DNA of 64,000 nucleotides from Aestuariibaculum sediminum (GTDB lineage Bacteria > Bacteroidota > Bacteroidia > Flavobacteriales > Flavobacteriaceae): NCBI RefSeq assembly GCF_014596945.1, contig NZ_JACVXB010000008.1, forward strand, positions 74,329 through 138,328. The letters are read 5' to 3'. The notes under the pieces were generated by a model, which saw only the letters and a list, made by a program, of their open reading frames with translations, had not been told where the DNA came from and made no database searches. Every line of letters begins with the position of its first letter. Positions within the stretch are counted from its first letter, which is position 1. The translations under genes were made by a program, and so were the position numbers. Positions 19,933 to 31,513 of this stretch are shown piece after piece.

Positions 19933-20589
19933 ATGAGTGGGTTTATTTTTGACCTCGATGGGGTCATAGTTGATACTGCAAAGTATCATTATCAGGCATG
20001 GAAACAATTAGCCGACAAAATAGGGATTGAGTTTTCGTTGGAACAAAACGAACAACTTAAAGGCGTGAGTAGAGCAGATTCTTTAAATAAGATTCTTGAA
20101 TGGGGGCAAAAAACAATTTCAAATGAGACGTTTACTGCTTTGATGAAAGAAAAAAATGAACAGTATTTGGATTTTATTGCGACTATGGATGACAATGAAA
20201 TTCTGCCCGATGTCTCTAAAGTTTTAAACTATTTAAAGACTAAAAAACAGAAAATAGCTTTAGGATCAGCGAGTAAAAATGCGGTGCAAATACTTGAAAA
20301 GGTAAAACTGACACATTATTTCGATGCCATTGTTGATGGTAATCAAGTAACAAATGCTAAACCCAATCCAGAGGTGTTTTTAAATGCTGCTAAGCAAATT
20401 AATGTTCAACCTGAACATTGTATTGTATTTGAAGATTCGCTGGCTGGAATACAAGCCGCTAATATAGCGAATATGGTAAGCATTGGAATTGGAGACGCCA
20501 GTATTTTAGCTGAAGCCGATTACGTGTTTAAAGATTTTTCAGAGATGTCTTTAGAATTTATAGACAAACTAATTAACCTTAAAAATTAG
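19933..20589 (+). CDS. pgmB: Beta-phosphoglucomutase
   Basis: 218 aa, HAD superfamily. The nucleophile motif FDLDGVIVDT gives Asp7 and acid/base Asp9. The cap-domain segment HYQAWKQLAD is typical of beta-PGM. Later motifs are LGSASKNA (motif II Ser), the Lys of NAKPNPEVF, and VFEDSLAGIQAA. It converts beta-glucose-1-phosphate, the product of GH65 maltose phosphorolysis, to glucose-6-phosphate in the cytoplasm. The placement between the sugar permease and GH65 supports this directly. Confidence 0.93.
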   Translation: MSGFIFDLDGVIVDTAKYHYQAWKQLADKIGIEFSLEQNEQLKGVSRADSLNKILEWGQKTISNETFTALMKEKNEQYLDFIATMDDNEILPDVSKVLNYLKTKKQKIALGSASKNAVQILEKVKLTHYFDAIVDGNQVTNAKPNPEVFLNAAKQINVQPEHCIVFEDSLAGIQAANIANMVSIGIGDASILAEADYVFKDFSEMSLEFIDKLINLKN

Positions 20590-20639
20590 ACTGTTATCAA
20601 CCTTTTAATTTCAGTTAGATAGTAGTTGCACAACGAAAA

Positions 20640-22952
20640 ATGAATCAAGATTATATAAAACCAGATAATTGGTCGATTATAGAAGAAGGCTTTGATACCA
20701 GTCGAGTAAAGTCTTCAGAGAGCCTTTTTAGTATTGGTAACGGTGCTATGGGGCAACGTGCTAATTTTGAAGAAACCTATTCTGGTCCAACTTTTCAAGG
20801 GAGTTATATTGCTGGGGTTTATTACCCCGATAAAACCCGTGTTGGTTGGTGGAAAAACGGGTATCCCGAATATTTTGCTAAGGTTTTAAACGCACCCAAT
20901 TGGATTGGTATAAACGTATCCATTAATAACGAAACTCTAGATTTGTTTACCTGCAAAGCTGTTAAAGATTTTCGTAGAGAACTCAATATGAAAGAGGGGT
21001 GGTTATCCAGAAGCTTTAAAGCAACCCTGCAAAATAATATAGAGATACAGGTGAAAGCCAAGCGTTTTTTATGTTTGGAATTAGACGAAGTTGGTGCTAT
21101 TCATTATGAAGTAACACCAATTAACAGCGATGCTTCCATAACGTTTAAGCCGTATTTAGATGCTGGAATTACTAACGAAGATACCAATTGGGACGATAAA
21201 TTCTGGGATGTTCTAAAGGTTTCCAATGAAGGTAATCAAGCCTTTATTGAAGCTAAAACCATGAAAACCGAATTTCATACTTGTACGTTTATGCAATCTC
21301 AGGTTTTTGTAAATGGTAATGCAATTAATATAAGTCCAGACATTCTTAAAAAGGACAATTTTATAGCTTACAGCTATTCAAAAAACTTAAAAGCTGGAGA
21401 ACGGTTTGCCATTGAAAAGTTTGGAGGATACATTGTTGATCGTAATTACGACAAAACAAAACTTGTGGAAGCTTCAAAATCGGTTTTGGGTAAAGCCGAA
21501 ACTCTTGGGTTTTCAGGGTTATTAAAAATGCAAGTTCAAGCCTGGGCTAATATTTGGGATATGGCCGATATTACAATCCATGGCGATGTAAAGGCGCAGC
21601 AAGGTATTCGTTTTAATATTTTTCAGTTAAATCAAACCTATTTAGGTAAGGACTCCAGATTAAATATTGGGCCTAAGGGGTTTACCGGTGAAAAGTACGG
21701 CGGAAGTACCTACTGGGATACAGAGGCATATTGCATTCCGTTTTACATGGCTACTAAAAATCAAAATGTTGCCAGAAGTTTATTAGAATACCGTTACAAT
21801 CATTTAGAGCGAGCTATTGAAAATGCCAATAAATTAGGCTTTACAAATGGAGCAGCTTTATACCCTATGGTAACTATGAATGGCGAAGAATGTCATAATG
21901 AATGGGAAATTACTTTTGAAGAAATTCACCGTAACGGAGCCATTGCCTTTGCTATTTACAATTATTACCGTTACACCAACGACTATAGTTATATTCCTGA
22001 AAAAGGATTGGAAGTGCTTATTGGTATTGCTCGTTTCTGGCAACAACGCGCCACATTTTCAACTGATAAAAATAAATATGTTATTCTCGGCGTTACTGGA
22101 CCAAACGAATATGAAAATAATGTAAACAATAATTGGTACACCAATTATTTAGCGAAATGGTGTATTAAGTATGCTATTGAAAATATTAAAAAAGTTGAAG
22201 CTGAATATTATACTGATTTTATTAGAATCATGACAAAAACAAGTCTTTCTGAATCAGAGTTGAATTCGTGGAAAGAGGTAGCTGATAACATGTATTTTCC
22301 ATATTCTGAAAAGCATGATGTTTATCTTCAACAAGATGGGTTTTTAGACAAAGAACTGGTTACTGTGGCCGATTTAGACCAAGCGCAGCGGCCTATAAAT
22401 CAAAAATGGAGCTGGGACCGTATTTTGCGATCGCCATACATTAAACAAGCCGATGTTCTACAGGGGTTTTACTTTTTTGAAGATGACTTCTCGAAAGAAC
22501 AATTAGAGAAACATTTCGACTTTTACGAACCGTTTACCGTACACGAAAGTTCTTTGTCGCCTTGTGTGCATAGCATTCAGGCTGCAAAATTAGACCGTAT
22601 GGAACAGGCATATACCTTTTATCTAAGAACCTCGCGTTTAGATTTGGACGACTACAACAAAGAAGTACACGAAGGGTTACACATAACCTCTATGGCAGGT
22701 ACCTGGATGAGTATTGTAGAAGGCTTTGGTGGTATGCGTATTAAAAATAGTATGTTATCATTTACACCTAAAATCCCGAAACAGTGGGAGGGGTATTCAT
22801 TTAAAATAAACTTCAGAAATCAAATTTTAAAAGTTAATGTGAGTCACGACGAAACGAAGTTTGAGTTAGAGGGAAATGAATCAATGGAATTATTGGTTGA
22901 TGATAACTTGCAGGTTATAGAACCTAATAACATTGAGAATGTATCAGGATAA
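20640..22952 (+). CDS. GH65 maltose phosphorylase family enzyme
   Basis: 770 aa, the usual GH65 phosphorylase length, without a signal peptide, so cytoplasmic. The N-terminal beta-sandwich starts with the family pattern ESLFSIGNGAMGQRANFEE. The (alpha/alpha)6 barrel carries YGGSTYWDTEAYCIPFYM (352-370) and the catalytic-acid segment GEECHNEWEITFEE (415-428), in which a Glu near 421 is the likely general acid. ITSMAGTWMSIVEGFGG forms part of the phosphate-binding region. It should split maltose with phosphate into glucose and beta-glucose-1-phosphate, feeding PgmB. Specificity for maltose rather than trehalose, kojibiose or nigerose is inferred from the alpha-glucan context. The next gene overlaps its end. 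Confidence 0.92.
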   Translation: MNQDYIKPDNWSIIEEGFDTSRVKSSESLFSIGNGAMGQRANFEETYSGPTFQGSYIAGVYYPDKTRVGWWKNGYPEYFAKVLNAPNWIGINVSINNETLDLFTCKAVKDFRRELNMKEGWLSRSFKATLQNNIEIQVKAKRFLCLELDEVGAIHYEVTPINSDASITFKPYLDAGITNEDTNWDDKFWDVLKVSNEGNQAFIEAKTMKTEFHTCTFMQSQVFVNGNAINISPDILKKDNFIAYSYSKNLKAGERFAIEKFGGYIVDRNYDKTKLVEASKSVLGKAETLGFSGLLKMQVQAWANIWDMADITIHGDVKAQQGIRFNIFQLNQTYLGKDSRLNIGPKGFTGEKYGGSTYWDTEAYCIPFYMATKNQNVARSLLEYRYNHLERAIENANKLGFTNGAALYPMVTMNGEECHNEWEITFEEIHRNGAIAFAIYNYYRYTNDYSYIPEKGLEVLIGIARFWQQRATFSTDKNKYVILGVTGPNEYENNVNNNWYTNYLAKWCIKYAIENIKKVEAEYYTDFIRIMTKTSLSESELNSWKEVADNMYFPYSEKHDVYLQQDGFLDKELVTVADLDQAQRPINQKWSWDRILRSPYIKQADVLQGFYFFEDDFSKEQLEKHFDFYEPFTVHESSLSPCVHSIQAAKLDRMEQAYTFYLRTSRLDLDDYNKEVHEGLHITSMAGTWMSIVEGFGGMRIKNSMLSFTPKIPKQWEGYSFKINFRNQILKVNVSHDETKFELEGNESMELLVDDNLQVIEPNNIENVSG

Positions 22953-24891
22953 TATTAAAATACAGGGCTTTATTCAAAAGGTATTTATGCTTTTTACGAT
23001 TCTGTTAATTGTGGCATGCCGGGATTTTAAAACGCAAAAAGAAGTGGTATCTTACAATAAGGATGTTAAATATTATAACGATTTGGAACGCATTGAACCT
23101 TTAAACTGGTGGGTAGGTTTTAAAAATCAGGAATTACAATTATTAGTTAAAAACCCTGATATAGCCATGGCTACGCCCGAAATTAATTATGAAGGCGTTA
23201 GTATTAAGGCAGTTCATAAAGCCGATAGTCCTAATTATTTATTTATTGATTTACATATTGATAGAACAGCTAAGCCCGGAACATTTAATATCGTTTTTAA
23301 GTTTGACAATAACGAAACTATTATTCAGACTTATCAATTAAAGCCGCGACTTAAACCATCGGAAGATTATATTGGTTTTGATAGCTCTGATGCTATTTAT
23401 CTTATAACCCCCGATCGTTTTTCCAATGGAAATCCTTCAAACGATATTCATCCAAACTTATTAGAGAAAGGGATTAACAGGAAAGATAATTATGCGCGAC
23501 ATGGTGGCGATATTAAGGGAATAACCAATCATTTAGATTATATCGAGCATATGGGGTTTACCGCCATTTGGCCTTGTCCTTTGCTAACTAACGATATGCC
23601 AAGCAGTTCGTATCATGGTTATGCGATGACCAATTTTTATGAAATCGATCCACGTTTTGGAACTATGGAGGATTATCTGGAGTTGAGTGAAGAAGCTCGT
23701 AAAAAAGGTATTAAGTTAATTATGGATATGGTGGCGAATCATTGTGGGTCTGAGCATTGGTGGATGAAAGATTTACCGTTTAAAGATTGGGTAAACCAGC
23801 AGGAAACTTTTGTTAATCATGAAAATCTTCAAAATTCTAATCATAGAAGAAGTAGCAATCAGGATCCGTATGCTTCTGCCAGCGACAAAAAAGCCATGAG
23901 CGATGGTTGGTTTGTGCCGTCTATGCCCGACTTAAACCAAAAAAATCCGTTTATGGCTAAATATATTATTCAGAATAGCATTTGGTGGGTTGAAACAGCT
24001 GGTTTAGGTGGTATTCGTCAAGATACCTATCCGTATTCCGATAAGGATTTTATGAGTCATTGGGCAGGAAGTATTATGGATGAGTACCCAAATTTTTCAA
24101 TTGTTGGTGAAGAGTGGAGTTACAATCCCTTAATTATAGGGTATTGGCAGGAGGGCGCTAATAACCGCGACGGTTACGATTCCAATTTAAAATCGCCCAT
24201 GGATTTCCCTATGCAAGGGAAAATAATTTCAGCATTAAATGAAGACGAAGGTTGGGATACAGGCCTCATAAAAATATATGAAGGTCTCGCAAACGATTTT
24301 TATTACGCATCTCCGAAAGATCTTTTGGCATTCACCGACAATCATGATATGAGTCGCGTAACGACACAGTTAAATCTCGATGCCGAAAAGGTTAAGATGG
24401 CGTTGGGTTATGTGTTTACCATGCCTCGTATACCGCAATTTTATTATGGCACCGAAATTTTAATGAACGACACCAAGAAACCTGGCGATCATGGTTTAAT
24501 ACGCAGCGATTTCCCTGGCGGTTGGGATGGCGATAAAATAAATGCCTTTACAGGGAAAGGCTTGTCCGATAAACAGTTGGATATGCAGAACTTTGTTAAA
24601 AACCTAGTAAATTATAGAAAAACAAGTGAAGCTATTCATAACGGAAAGACCATTCATTTTGCACCAGAAGCTGGCATTTATGTATTGTTTAGAGTTTTAA
24701 ACGATGAAATTGTTATTACTGTTTTAAATAAATCGGATAAGGAAATTTTTTCTGTTTCCCGATTTGAAGAACTGAACTTAAACGGAAAAACAGCTCAGAA
24801 TATAATAACCAAAACGCAGCAAATCTGGAAAGATAACTTAAAAATAAACCCTAACGGAATAACTTTATTAACCACGAAACTAAATAATTAA
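22939..24891 (+). CDS. GH13 neopullulanase/cyclomaltodextrinase-like lipoprotein (SusA-like)
   Basis: 650 aa from the ATG at 22939, chosen over an in-frame TTG at 22933; it overlaps the GH65 gene by 14 bp. The signal ends at LLIVAC (Cys27), so it is a lipoprotein, probably facing the periplasm. An N-terminal cyclomaltodextrinase-type domain (LNWWVGFKNQELQLLV) precedes the GH13 barrel: MDMVANHCG, GGIRQDTYPY (nucleophile Asp), IVGEEWS (acid/base Glu) and FTDNHDMSR (third Asp). A short beta C-terminal domain follows. It should cleave maltodextrins, pullulan-like oligosaccharides or cyclodextrins to maltose for the permease and GH65. Confidence 0.9.
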   Translation: MYQDNIKIQGFIQKVFMLFTILLIVACRDFKTQKEVVSYNKDVKYYNDLERIEPLNWWVGFKNQELQLLVKNPDIAMATPEINYEGVSIKAVHKADSPNYLFIDLHIDRTAKPGTFNIVFKFDNNETIIQTYQLKPRLKPSEDYIGFDSSDAIYLITPDRFSNGNPSNDIHPNLLEKGINRKDNYARHGGDIKGITNHLDYIEHMGFTAIWPCPLLTNDMPSSSYHGYAMTNFYEIDPRFGTMEDYLELSEEARKKGIKLIMDMVANHCGSEHWWMKDLPFKDWVNQQETFVNHENLQNSNHRRSSNQDPYASASDKKAMSDGWFVPSMPDLNQKNPFMAKYIIQNSIWWVETAGLGGIRQDTYPYSDKDFMSHWAGSIMDEYPNFSIVGEEWSYNPLIIGYWQEGANNRDGYDSNLKSPMDFPMQGKIISALNEDEGWDTGLIKIYEGLANDFYYASPKDLLAFTDNHDMSRVTTQLNLDAEKVKMALGYVFTMPRIPQFYYGTEILMNDTKKPGDHGLIRSDFPGGWDGDKINAFTGKGLSDKQLDMQNFVKNLVNYRKTSEAIHNGKTIHFAPEAGIYVLFRVLNDEIVITVLNKSDKEIFSVSRFEELNLNGKTAQNIITKTQQIWKDNLKINPNGITLLTTKLNN

Positions 24892-24895
24892 AGTA

Positions 24896-26350
24896 ATGAA
24901 AAGAATAAAATATATCATTTGGGTTTTACCAGTTCTGGCACTTTTTATTTCATGTAAAAAAGAAAAGAAAGAACCAATTACACCAGAGATTGTCGAAAAG
25001 ATTGTACATAAACTTCCTGAAATTAACAATGCCGTTTTAGAATCATCGGTTATTTACGAAGCAAATATTCGTCAATACTCAAAAGAAGGAACATTTAATG
25101 CCTTTACAAAAGATATTCCGCAAATTAAACAATTGGGCGTTAAGATAATTTGGCTTATGCCTATATTTCCAATTTCTGAAACCAACAGAAAAGCTACCGG
25201 AGGCGATTTTGCTTATAAAATTGAAGATGAAGCCGAACGCGCCAAAATGCTTGGGAGTTATTATGCAGTTTCGGACTACACAAAAATAAATCCAGAGTTC
25301 GGAACAATTGAAGACTTTAGAAAACTGGTTAAAACAGCTCACGATAATGGTATTTATGTTATTTTAGACTGGGTTCCAAATCATACTGGTTGGGATCATG
25401 TATGGATTACAGATCACCCAGATTATTATACGCAAAATGAAAAAGGTGAGATTGTAGATCCAACCAATCCAGAAACTGGAGAATCCTGGGGTTGGGGCGA
25501 TGTGGCCGACTTAAATTATGACAATCCTGAAATGCGTAGGGAAATGATTGAAGACATGAGCTATTGGGTTGCTGATGAAGGTGTAGATGGATTTAGATGT
25601 GATGTGGCCAGTAACGTGCCAACCGATTTTTGGGAACAGGCCATTCCGCAACTACGTGTTCAAAAAGATATTTTTATGTTAGCCGAAGCGTGGCAACCTG
25701 AACTTTTAGAAGGCGATTTATTCGATATGGCCTATACTTGGGAGGGACACCACATTATGAATGAAATAGCTCAGGGAAAGAAAAACGTTAGCGATTTAAA
25801 GCACTACCTGGAAGCAAATAAAACCAAATATGCTTCAGACGATATTTTAATGAATTTTGTTACCAACCACGACGAAAATTCATGGAACGGAACCGTTAAA
25901 GAGCGTATGGGCGATGCTTCCGAAATAATGACAGCTTTAAGTTATATGTTACCAGGAATGCCTTTAATTTATTCGGGACAAGAATATGGTTTAGATTACC
26001 GTTTAAAGTTTTTCGAAAAAGATTCCATTCCAAAAACCAAAGGAGACACATGGACATTATTAGAGCAATTGGGACAATTAAAGAATACGCATCCGGCATT
26101 AAATGGAGGTAAGGAAGCTGCTAATTTAACTATGGTAGATGTTGAAAATCCTAATATTTTAATCTTTGAACGTGAGAAAGGAGAGGATAAAATTTTATTT
26201 ATAGGAAATCTTTCAAAAGAAAAACAAGAGGTGAAACTAACCATTTCTGGCGGTTTTTCAGATTACCAATCGAATGAAAATGTAAATCTAGAAGAAGGGG
26301 AAGGACTAACTTTAGCGCCTTGGGAATTTAAAATTTTAATAAAAAAATAA
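24896..26350 (+). CDS. GH13 alpha-amylase family lipoprotein
   Basis: 484 aa. The lipobox ends at Cys20 (ALFISC), followed by a Lys/Glu-rich tether. The GH13 motifs are ILDWVPNHTG (region I), GFRCDVASNVP (nucleophile Asp), FMLAEAWQPE (acid/base Glu) and FVTNHDENSW (third Asp). The C-terminal all-beta domain is compact and there is no CBM. It starts 4 bp after the SusA-like gene and precedes the GH97 gene. It is probably a periplasmic oligosaccharide hydrolase acting on imported maltodextrins; exact product size is unknown. Confidence 0.9.
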   Translation: MKRIKYIIWVLPVLALFISCKKEKKEPITPEIVEKIVHKLPEINNAVLESSVIYEANIRQYSKEGTFNAFTKDIPQIKQLGVKIIWLMPIFPISETNRKATGGDFAYKIEDEAERAKMLGSYYAVSDYTKINPEFGTIEDFRKLVKTAHDNGIYVILDWVPNHTGWDHVWITDHPDYYTQNEKGEIVDPTNPETGESWGWGDVADLNYDNPEMRREMIEDMSYWVADEGVDGFRCDVASNVPTDFWEQAIPQLRVQKDIFMLAEAWQPELLEGDLFDMAYTWEGHHIMNEIAQGKKNVSDLKHYLEANKTKYASDDILMNFVTNHDENSWNGTVKERMGDASEIMTALSYMLPGMPLIYSGQEYGLDYRLKFFEKDSIPKTKGDTWTLLEQLGQLKNTHPALNGGKEAANLTMVDVENPNILIFEREKGEDKILFIGNLSKEKQEVKLTISGGFSDYQSNENVNLEEGEGLTLAPWEFKILIKK

Positions 26351-26385
26351 TTGAAGGCTTGTTTCATTTCAACCTTAATTAATAA

Positions 26386-28521
<2,136 letters not shown>

Positions 28522-28572
28522 TTTCTGTTGAGGTTCTTCAGTATGAATATTTAATAGTGTTTCATTTAAGAT

Positions 28573-28603
28573 AAAGGATTCTGTTTTTCAGGATCCTTTT
28601 TTT
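28573..28603 (+). terminator. Intrinsic terminator after the GH97 gene
   Basis: An 11-bp stem with one wobble (28573-28583 with 28589-28599) is closed by a short T loop and followed by a run of Ts. It ends the permease-to-GH97 operon. Confidence 0.8.
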
Positions 28604-28703
28604 GTTTATGGTGTTTTTTTAGATTTTTTAAATACCTGATAATTATCATTTTATTAGGTAGGTGTATTTCGTAAATTTAGTAGATTAAACTTATGTCAAA
28701 GTC

Positions 28704-29543
28704 ATGAAAGCTGATGTTGATGTTATAAAATACTCCGGAGAAAAAGTAAAGTTTTCTTTAGACAAATTGAAGAAATCTTTAATTCGTAGTGGTGCAGCAC
28801 AAAATACCGTTGAAGAAATTGTTTCAAAGGTTGTTGATGAGCTTTACGACAATATATCAACAAAAGAAATTTACAACAGAGCCTATGCTTTGCTAAAAAA
28901 AGAGAAAAGTTATTTGGCATCAAAATATAAACTGAAAAAAGCAATTTATGAACTAGGACCTACCGGTTTTCCTTTTGAACGTTTTATAAGTGCTGTCTTA
29001 AAGTATTCAGGTTATCAAACCGAAGTAGATAGAATACTTCAGGGTACATGTATTTCTCATGAAGTGGATGTTGTCGCAATAAAGGAAAATAAGGTTACTA
29101 TAGTGGAATGTAAATTTCATAGTGAGAAAACACTAAAATGCAATGTTAAAGTGCCTCTTTATATCAATTCACGCTATAATGATATAAGGTCGAATTGGAA
29201 ATTTAGCCAGTATCAGGATAAATTTTTAACAGAAGGCTGGGTAGTAACAAATACACGTTTTTCTGAGGATGCTCTAACGTTTGGAAATTGTGTGAATCTG
29301 TATTTATTAAGTTGGGATTATCCGAAAAATGATGGTTTAAAAGATTGCATTGACCGATTGAGATTGTATCCAATTACGGTTTCTACATTACTCTCTAACA
29401 GAGAAAAACAGTTTTTATTAAGTAGAGATGTTGTATTGTGTCGAGAATTAATAGATGATGCGTTTTATTTAGATCATTTAGGTGTTTCAGAAAACCGAAA
29501 AAAGAAAATTCTACACGAGGTAGGCATGTTGTGTAAATCGTAA
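28704..29543 (+). CDS. ATP-cone domain fused to a restriction-endonuclease-like (PD-(D/E)XK) domain
   Basis: 279 aa. Residues ~5-90 fit an ATP-cone, the nucleotide-binding module of ribonucleotide reductases and NrdR: VIKYSGEKVKFSLDKLKKSL, then a Tyr-rich helix ending YELGPTGFPFERF. From ~91 the protein matches an Mrr-like nuclease fold. HEVDVVA (Asp122) and VTIVECKFH (Glu135, Lys137) give the D-x(n)-E-x-K catalytic set, so the site looks intact. The C-terminal third is helical with no recognised domain. It lies 4 bp upstream of the beta-CASP gene, so the two are cotranscribed. Role unknown; ATP- or dATP-gated nuclease activity is an inference from the domains. Confidence 0.8.
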   Translation: MKADVDVIKYSGEKVKFSLDKLKKSLIRSGAAQNTVEEIVSKVVDELYDNISTKEIYNRAYALLKKEKSYLASKYKLKKAIYELGPTGFPFERFISAVLKYSGYQTEVDRILQGTCISHEVDVVAIKENKVTIVECKFHSEKTLKCNVKVPLYINSRYNDIRSNWKFSQYQDKFLTEGWVVTNTRFSEDALTFGNCVNLYLLSWDYPKNDGLKDCIDRLRLYPITVSTLLSNREKQFLLSRDVVLCRELIDDAFYLDHLGVSENRKKKILHEVGMLCKS

Positions 29544-29547
29544 GGTT

Positions 29548-30921
29548 ATGATTAATGCTGTTAAAATAACATTTTTAGGTGCAGCTGGTACCGTAACAGG
29601 TTCGAAAATTCTTATTGAAACTTCCGAGAAAAATATACTTGTAGATTGTGGTATGTTTCAGGGAGTAAAGGCGTTGAGGTTACAAAACTGGAATAATTTA
29701 CCAATCGACGTAAGTCAGATAGATGTTGTTTTATTAACGCACGGACATCTAGATCATGTTGGCTATTTACCACGATTGTTAAGGCAAGGTTTTAATGGAA
29801 GTATATTGGGTACAGCGCCAACTTTGTCTATTGCCGAAATAATTTTACTCGAAAGTGCCAAGATTCAGGAAGAGGAAGCTGAGAGGGCAAATACCGAAAA
29901 TTATTCCAAACACAAGCCCGCATTACCTCTTTATGATAAATTAGATGTAGAACGAACTCTAAACAAATTTCAAGTAGAAGTCCCAGATAAATGGATACGC
30001 CTTTCAGAATATATTTCCTATCGCTTTCAAACAAACGGACATATATTAGGCTCGACATTTGTCGAGATAGATATCCATGGAAAACGGTTTGTGTTTTCAG
30101 GAGACGTTGGGCGTATTAATGATTATTTACTGGCAAGTCCGAAAAAGCCTGAATGGGCCGATGTTTTATTTGTTGAAAGCACCTATGGAGATGGCTTGCA
30201 CCCAAATGAAAATTTAGAAGAAACGCTTACCGAACTTATTCATGAAACTGTTAGAAACCAAGGAAATTTAATTATTCCAAGTTTTGCCGTAGAGCGCTTA
30301 CAAACACTTGTTTTTTTACTTTGGAAGCTTTACAAGAAGGGTAAGATTCCTAATATCCCGATTTTTATCGATAGCCCCATGGGGAATAATGTTTTAAAGG
30401 TATTTAAACATTATAGTTCTTGGCACAAATTATCAGATGCCGAATATGATGCCATGTGCAATCATGTTAACATTGTACAAACTTTTAGGGAAACCTGGGA
30501 AACTATAGATGATCGTCGATCTAAAATTATTATTGCAGGTAGTGGCATGGTTACAGGAGGGCGGGTTTTAACTTATTTACAGCAACTTGTAGGTGATCCG
30601 ACCACAACTGTTTTGTTAACTGGGTTTCAGGCCGAAGGTACACGAGGACGATTGCTTAAAGAAGGCACTCACGAAATTCGTTTTTACGGAAAATATTACC
30701 CTGTTAAAGCAAAAATAAAGAGTATTCAAAGTCTATCGGCACATGCAGACCAATTGGAGTTAATAGATTGGATGAGTAATATTAAAAATATCCCGGAAAG
30801 GGTTTATTTAGTTCATGGAGAGCCTACAGCTCTGGATACATTAAGATTAAAAATAAATACTACTTATGGTTGGAATGTTATCATTCCTGAACTGTATGAT
30901 AATGAGTATTATAATATTTAA
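29548..30921 (+). CDS. Metallo-beta-lactamase/beta-CASP family RNA-metabolising hydrolase
   Basis: 457 aa, without a signal peptide. The MBL core shows FLGAAGTVTGSKI, then HGHLDH at residues 65-70 (motif 2, two zinc sites), HILGSTFVEI and FSGDVGR. The beta-CASP insert follows with FVESTYGD, NLIIPSFAVERLQ, IFIDSPMG and the GSGMVTGGRVL segment. The C-terminal RMMBL part contains FQAEGTRGRLL, SLSAHADQ and VYLVHGEP. This is the CPSF73/YsgG-like group, generally RNA endo/exonucleases. Pairing with an ATP-cone nuclease-like gene 4 bp upstream suggests a joint nucleic-acid task; the substrate is unknown. Confidence 0.9.
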   Translation: MINAVKITFLGAAGTVTGSKILIETSEKNILVDCGMFQGVKALRLQNWNNLPIDVSQIDVVLLTHGHLDHVGYLPRLLRQGFNGSILGTAPTLSIAEIILLESAKIQEEEAERANTENYSKHKPALPLYDKLDVERTLNKFQVEVPDKWIRLSEYISYRFQTNGHILGSTFVEIDIHGKRFVFSGDVGRINDYLLASPKKPEWADVLFVESTYGDGLHPNENLEETLTELIHETVRNQGNLIIPSFAVERLQTLVFLLWKLYKKGKIPNIPIFIDSPMGNNVLKVFKHYSSWHKLSDAEYDAMCNHVNIVQTFRETWETIDDRRSKIIIAGSGMVTGGRVLTYLQQLVGDPTTTVLLTGFQAEGTRGRLLKEGTHEIRFYGKYYPVKAKIKSIQSLSAHADQLELIDWMSNIKNIPERVYLVHGEPTALDTLRLKINTTYGWNVIIPELYDNEYYNI

Positions 30922-31012
30922 CCTTTGTTGATTTTATTACAACAGATAAGAACCTTAAAACCATGATAATGAGTTTTTGAAAATCGATTGAATATAATAA
31001 AACCAGATTAAA

Positions 31013-31453
31013 ATGAAAACACAAGAAATTAAAGAGTATCGTATGTGGTTAAGCTCAGAAAACATGCATCGGGATACTCAAAAGTGGTTATCTGAATTGG
31101 AATTTATTAAAGATGAACAAATGTTTTTTAATGATTTAATTAAATCATACACCCTTCAGCTTATAGATTCTGAACACTTTCAGGAAAGTAAAAAAGTAAC
31201 CAATGAAATGACTGAAATCCAACAAGCCACTTCAAATTTATTAAACGAAGTTAAAAACCATGATAATGGTTTAGAAGTTATGGTAGATGGTCTTGATGAA
31301 TATGAAAAGGAAGAAGCCTATAGAGGTGAACATCGTGAACTAATCGCTAAAGTGGAAACCTTTTTAAACGCATATAACGTTTTAAAAACACAGTTGTTCA
31401 CATTAGTAAAAGGCGTTATAAAGTCTAACAAACAAAAGCGTTTGCTTGAGTAG
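31013..31453 (+). CDS. Small helical hypothetical protein
   Basis: 146 aa, not recognised. It is highly charged and helical throughout, with heptad-like stretches around 15-80 and 95-140, no signal peptide and no cysteine. A clear ATG follows a purine-rich region, and codon use is like the neighbours. It is 91 bp after the beta-CASP gene on the same strand, so it may be a third member of that unit or have its own promoter. A terminator follows. Confidence 0.7.
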   Translation: MKTQEIKEYRMWLSSENMHRDTQKWLSELEFIKDEQMFFNDLIKSYTLQLIDSEHFQESKKVTNEMTEIQQATSNLLNEVKNHDNGLEVMVDGLDEYEKEEAYRGEHRELIAKVETFLNAYNVLKTQLFTLVKGVIKSNKQKRLLE

Positions 31454-31469
31454 CAAATTAAAAATTAGA

Positions 31470-31504
31470 AATCAGGCATTTTACAAAGTAAGATGCCTGA
31501 TTTT
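31470..31504. terminator. Bidirectional intrinsic terminator
   Basis: A perfect 10-bp stem (31470-31479 with 31493-31502) with A-rich left and T-rich right flanks sits between the helical protein gene (+) and the convergent dinB-like gene (-). Confidence 0.8.
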
Positions 31505-31513
31505 CTGATTGTG

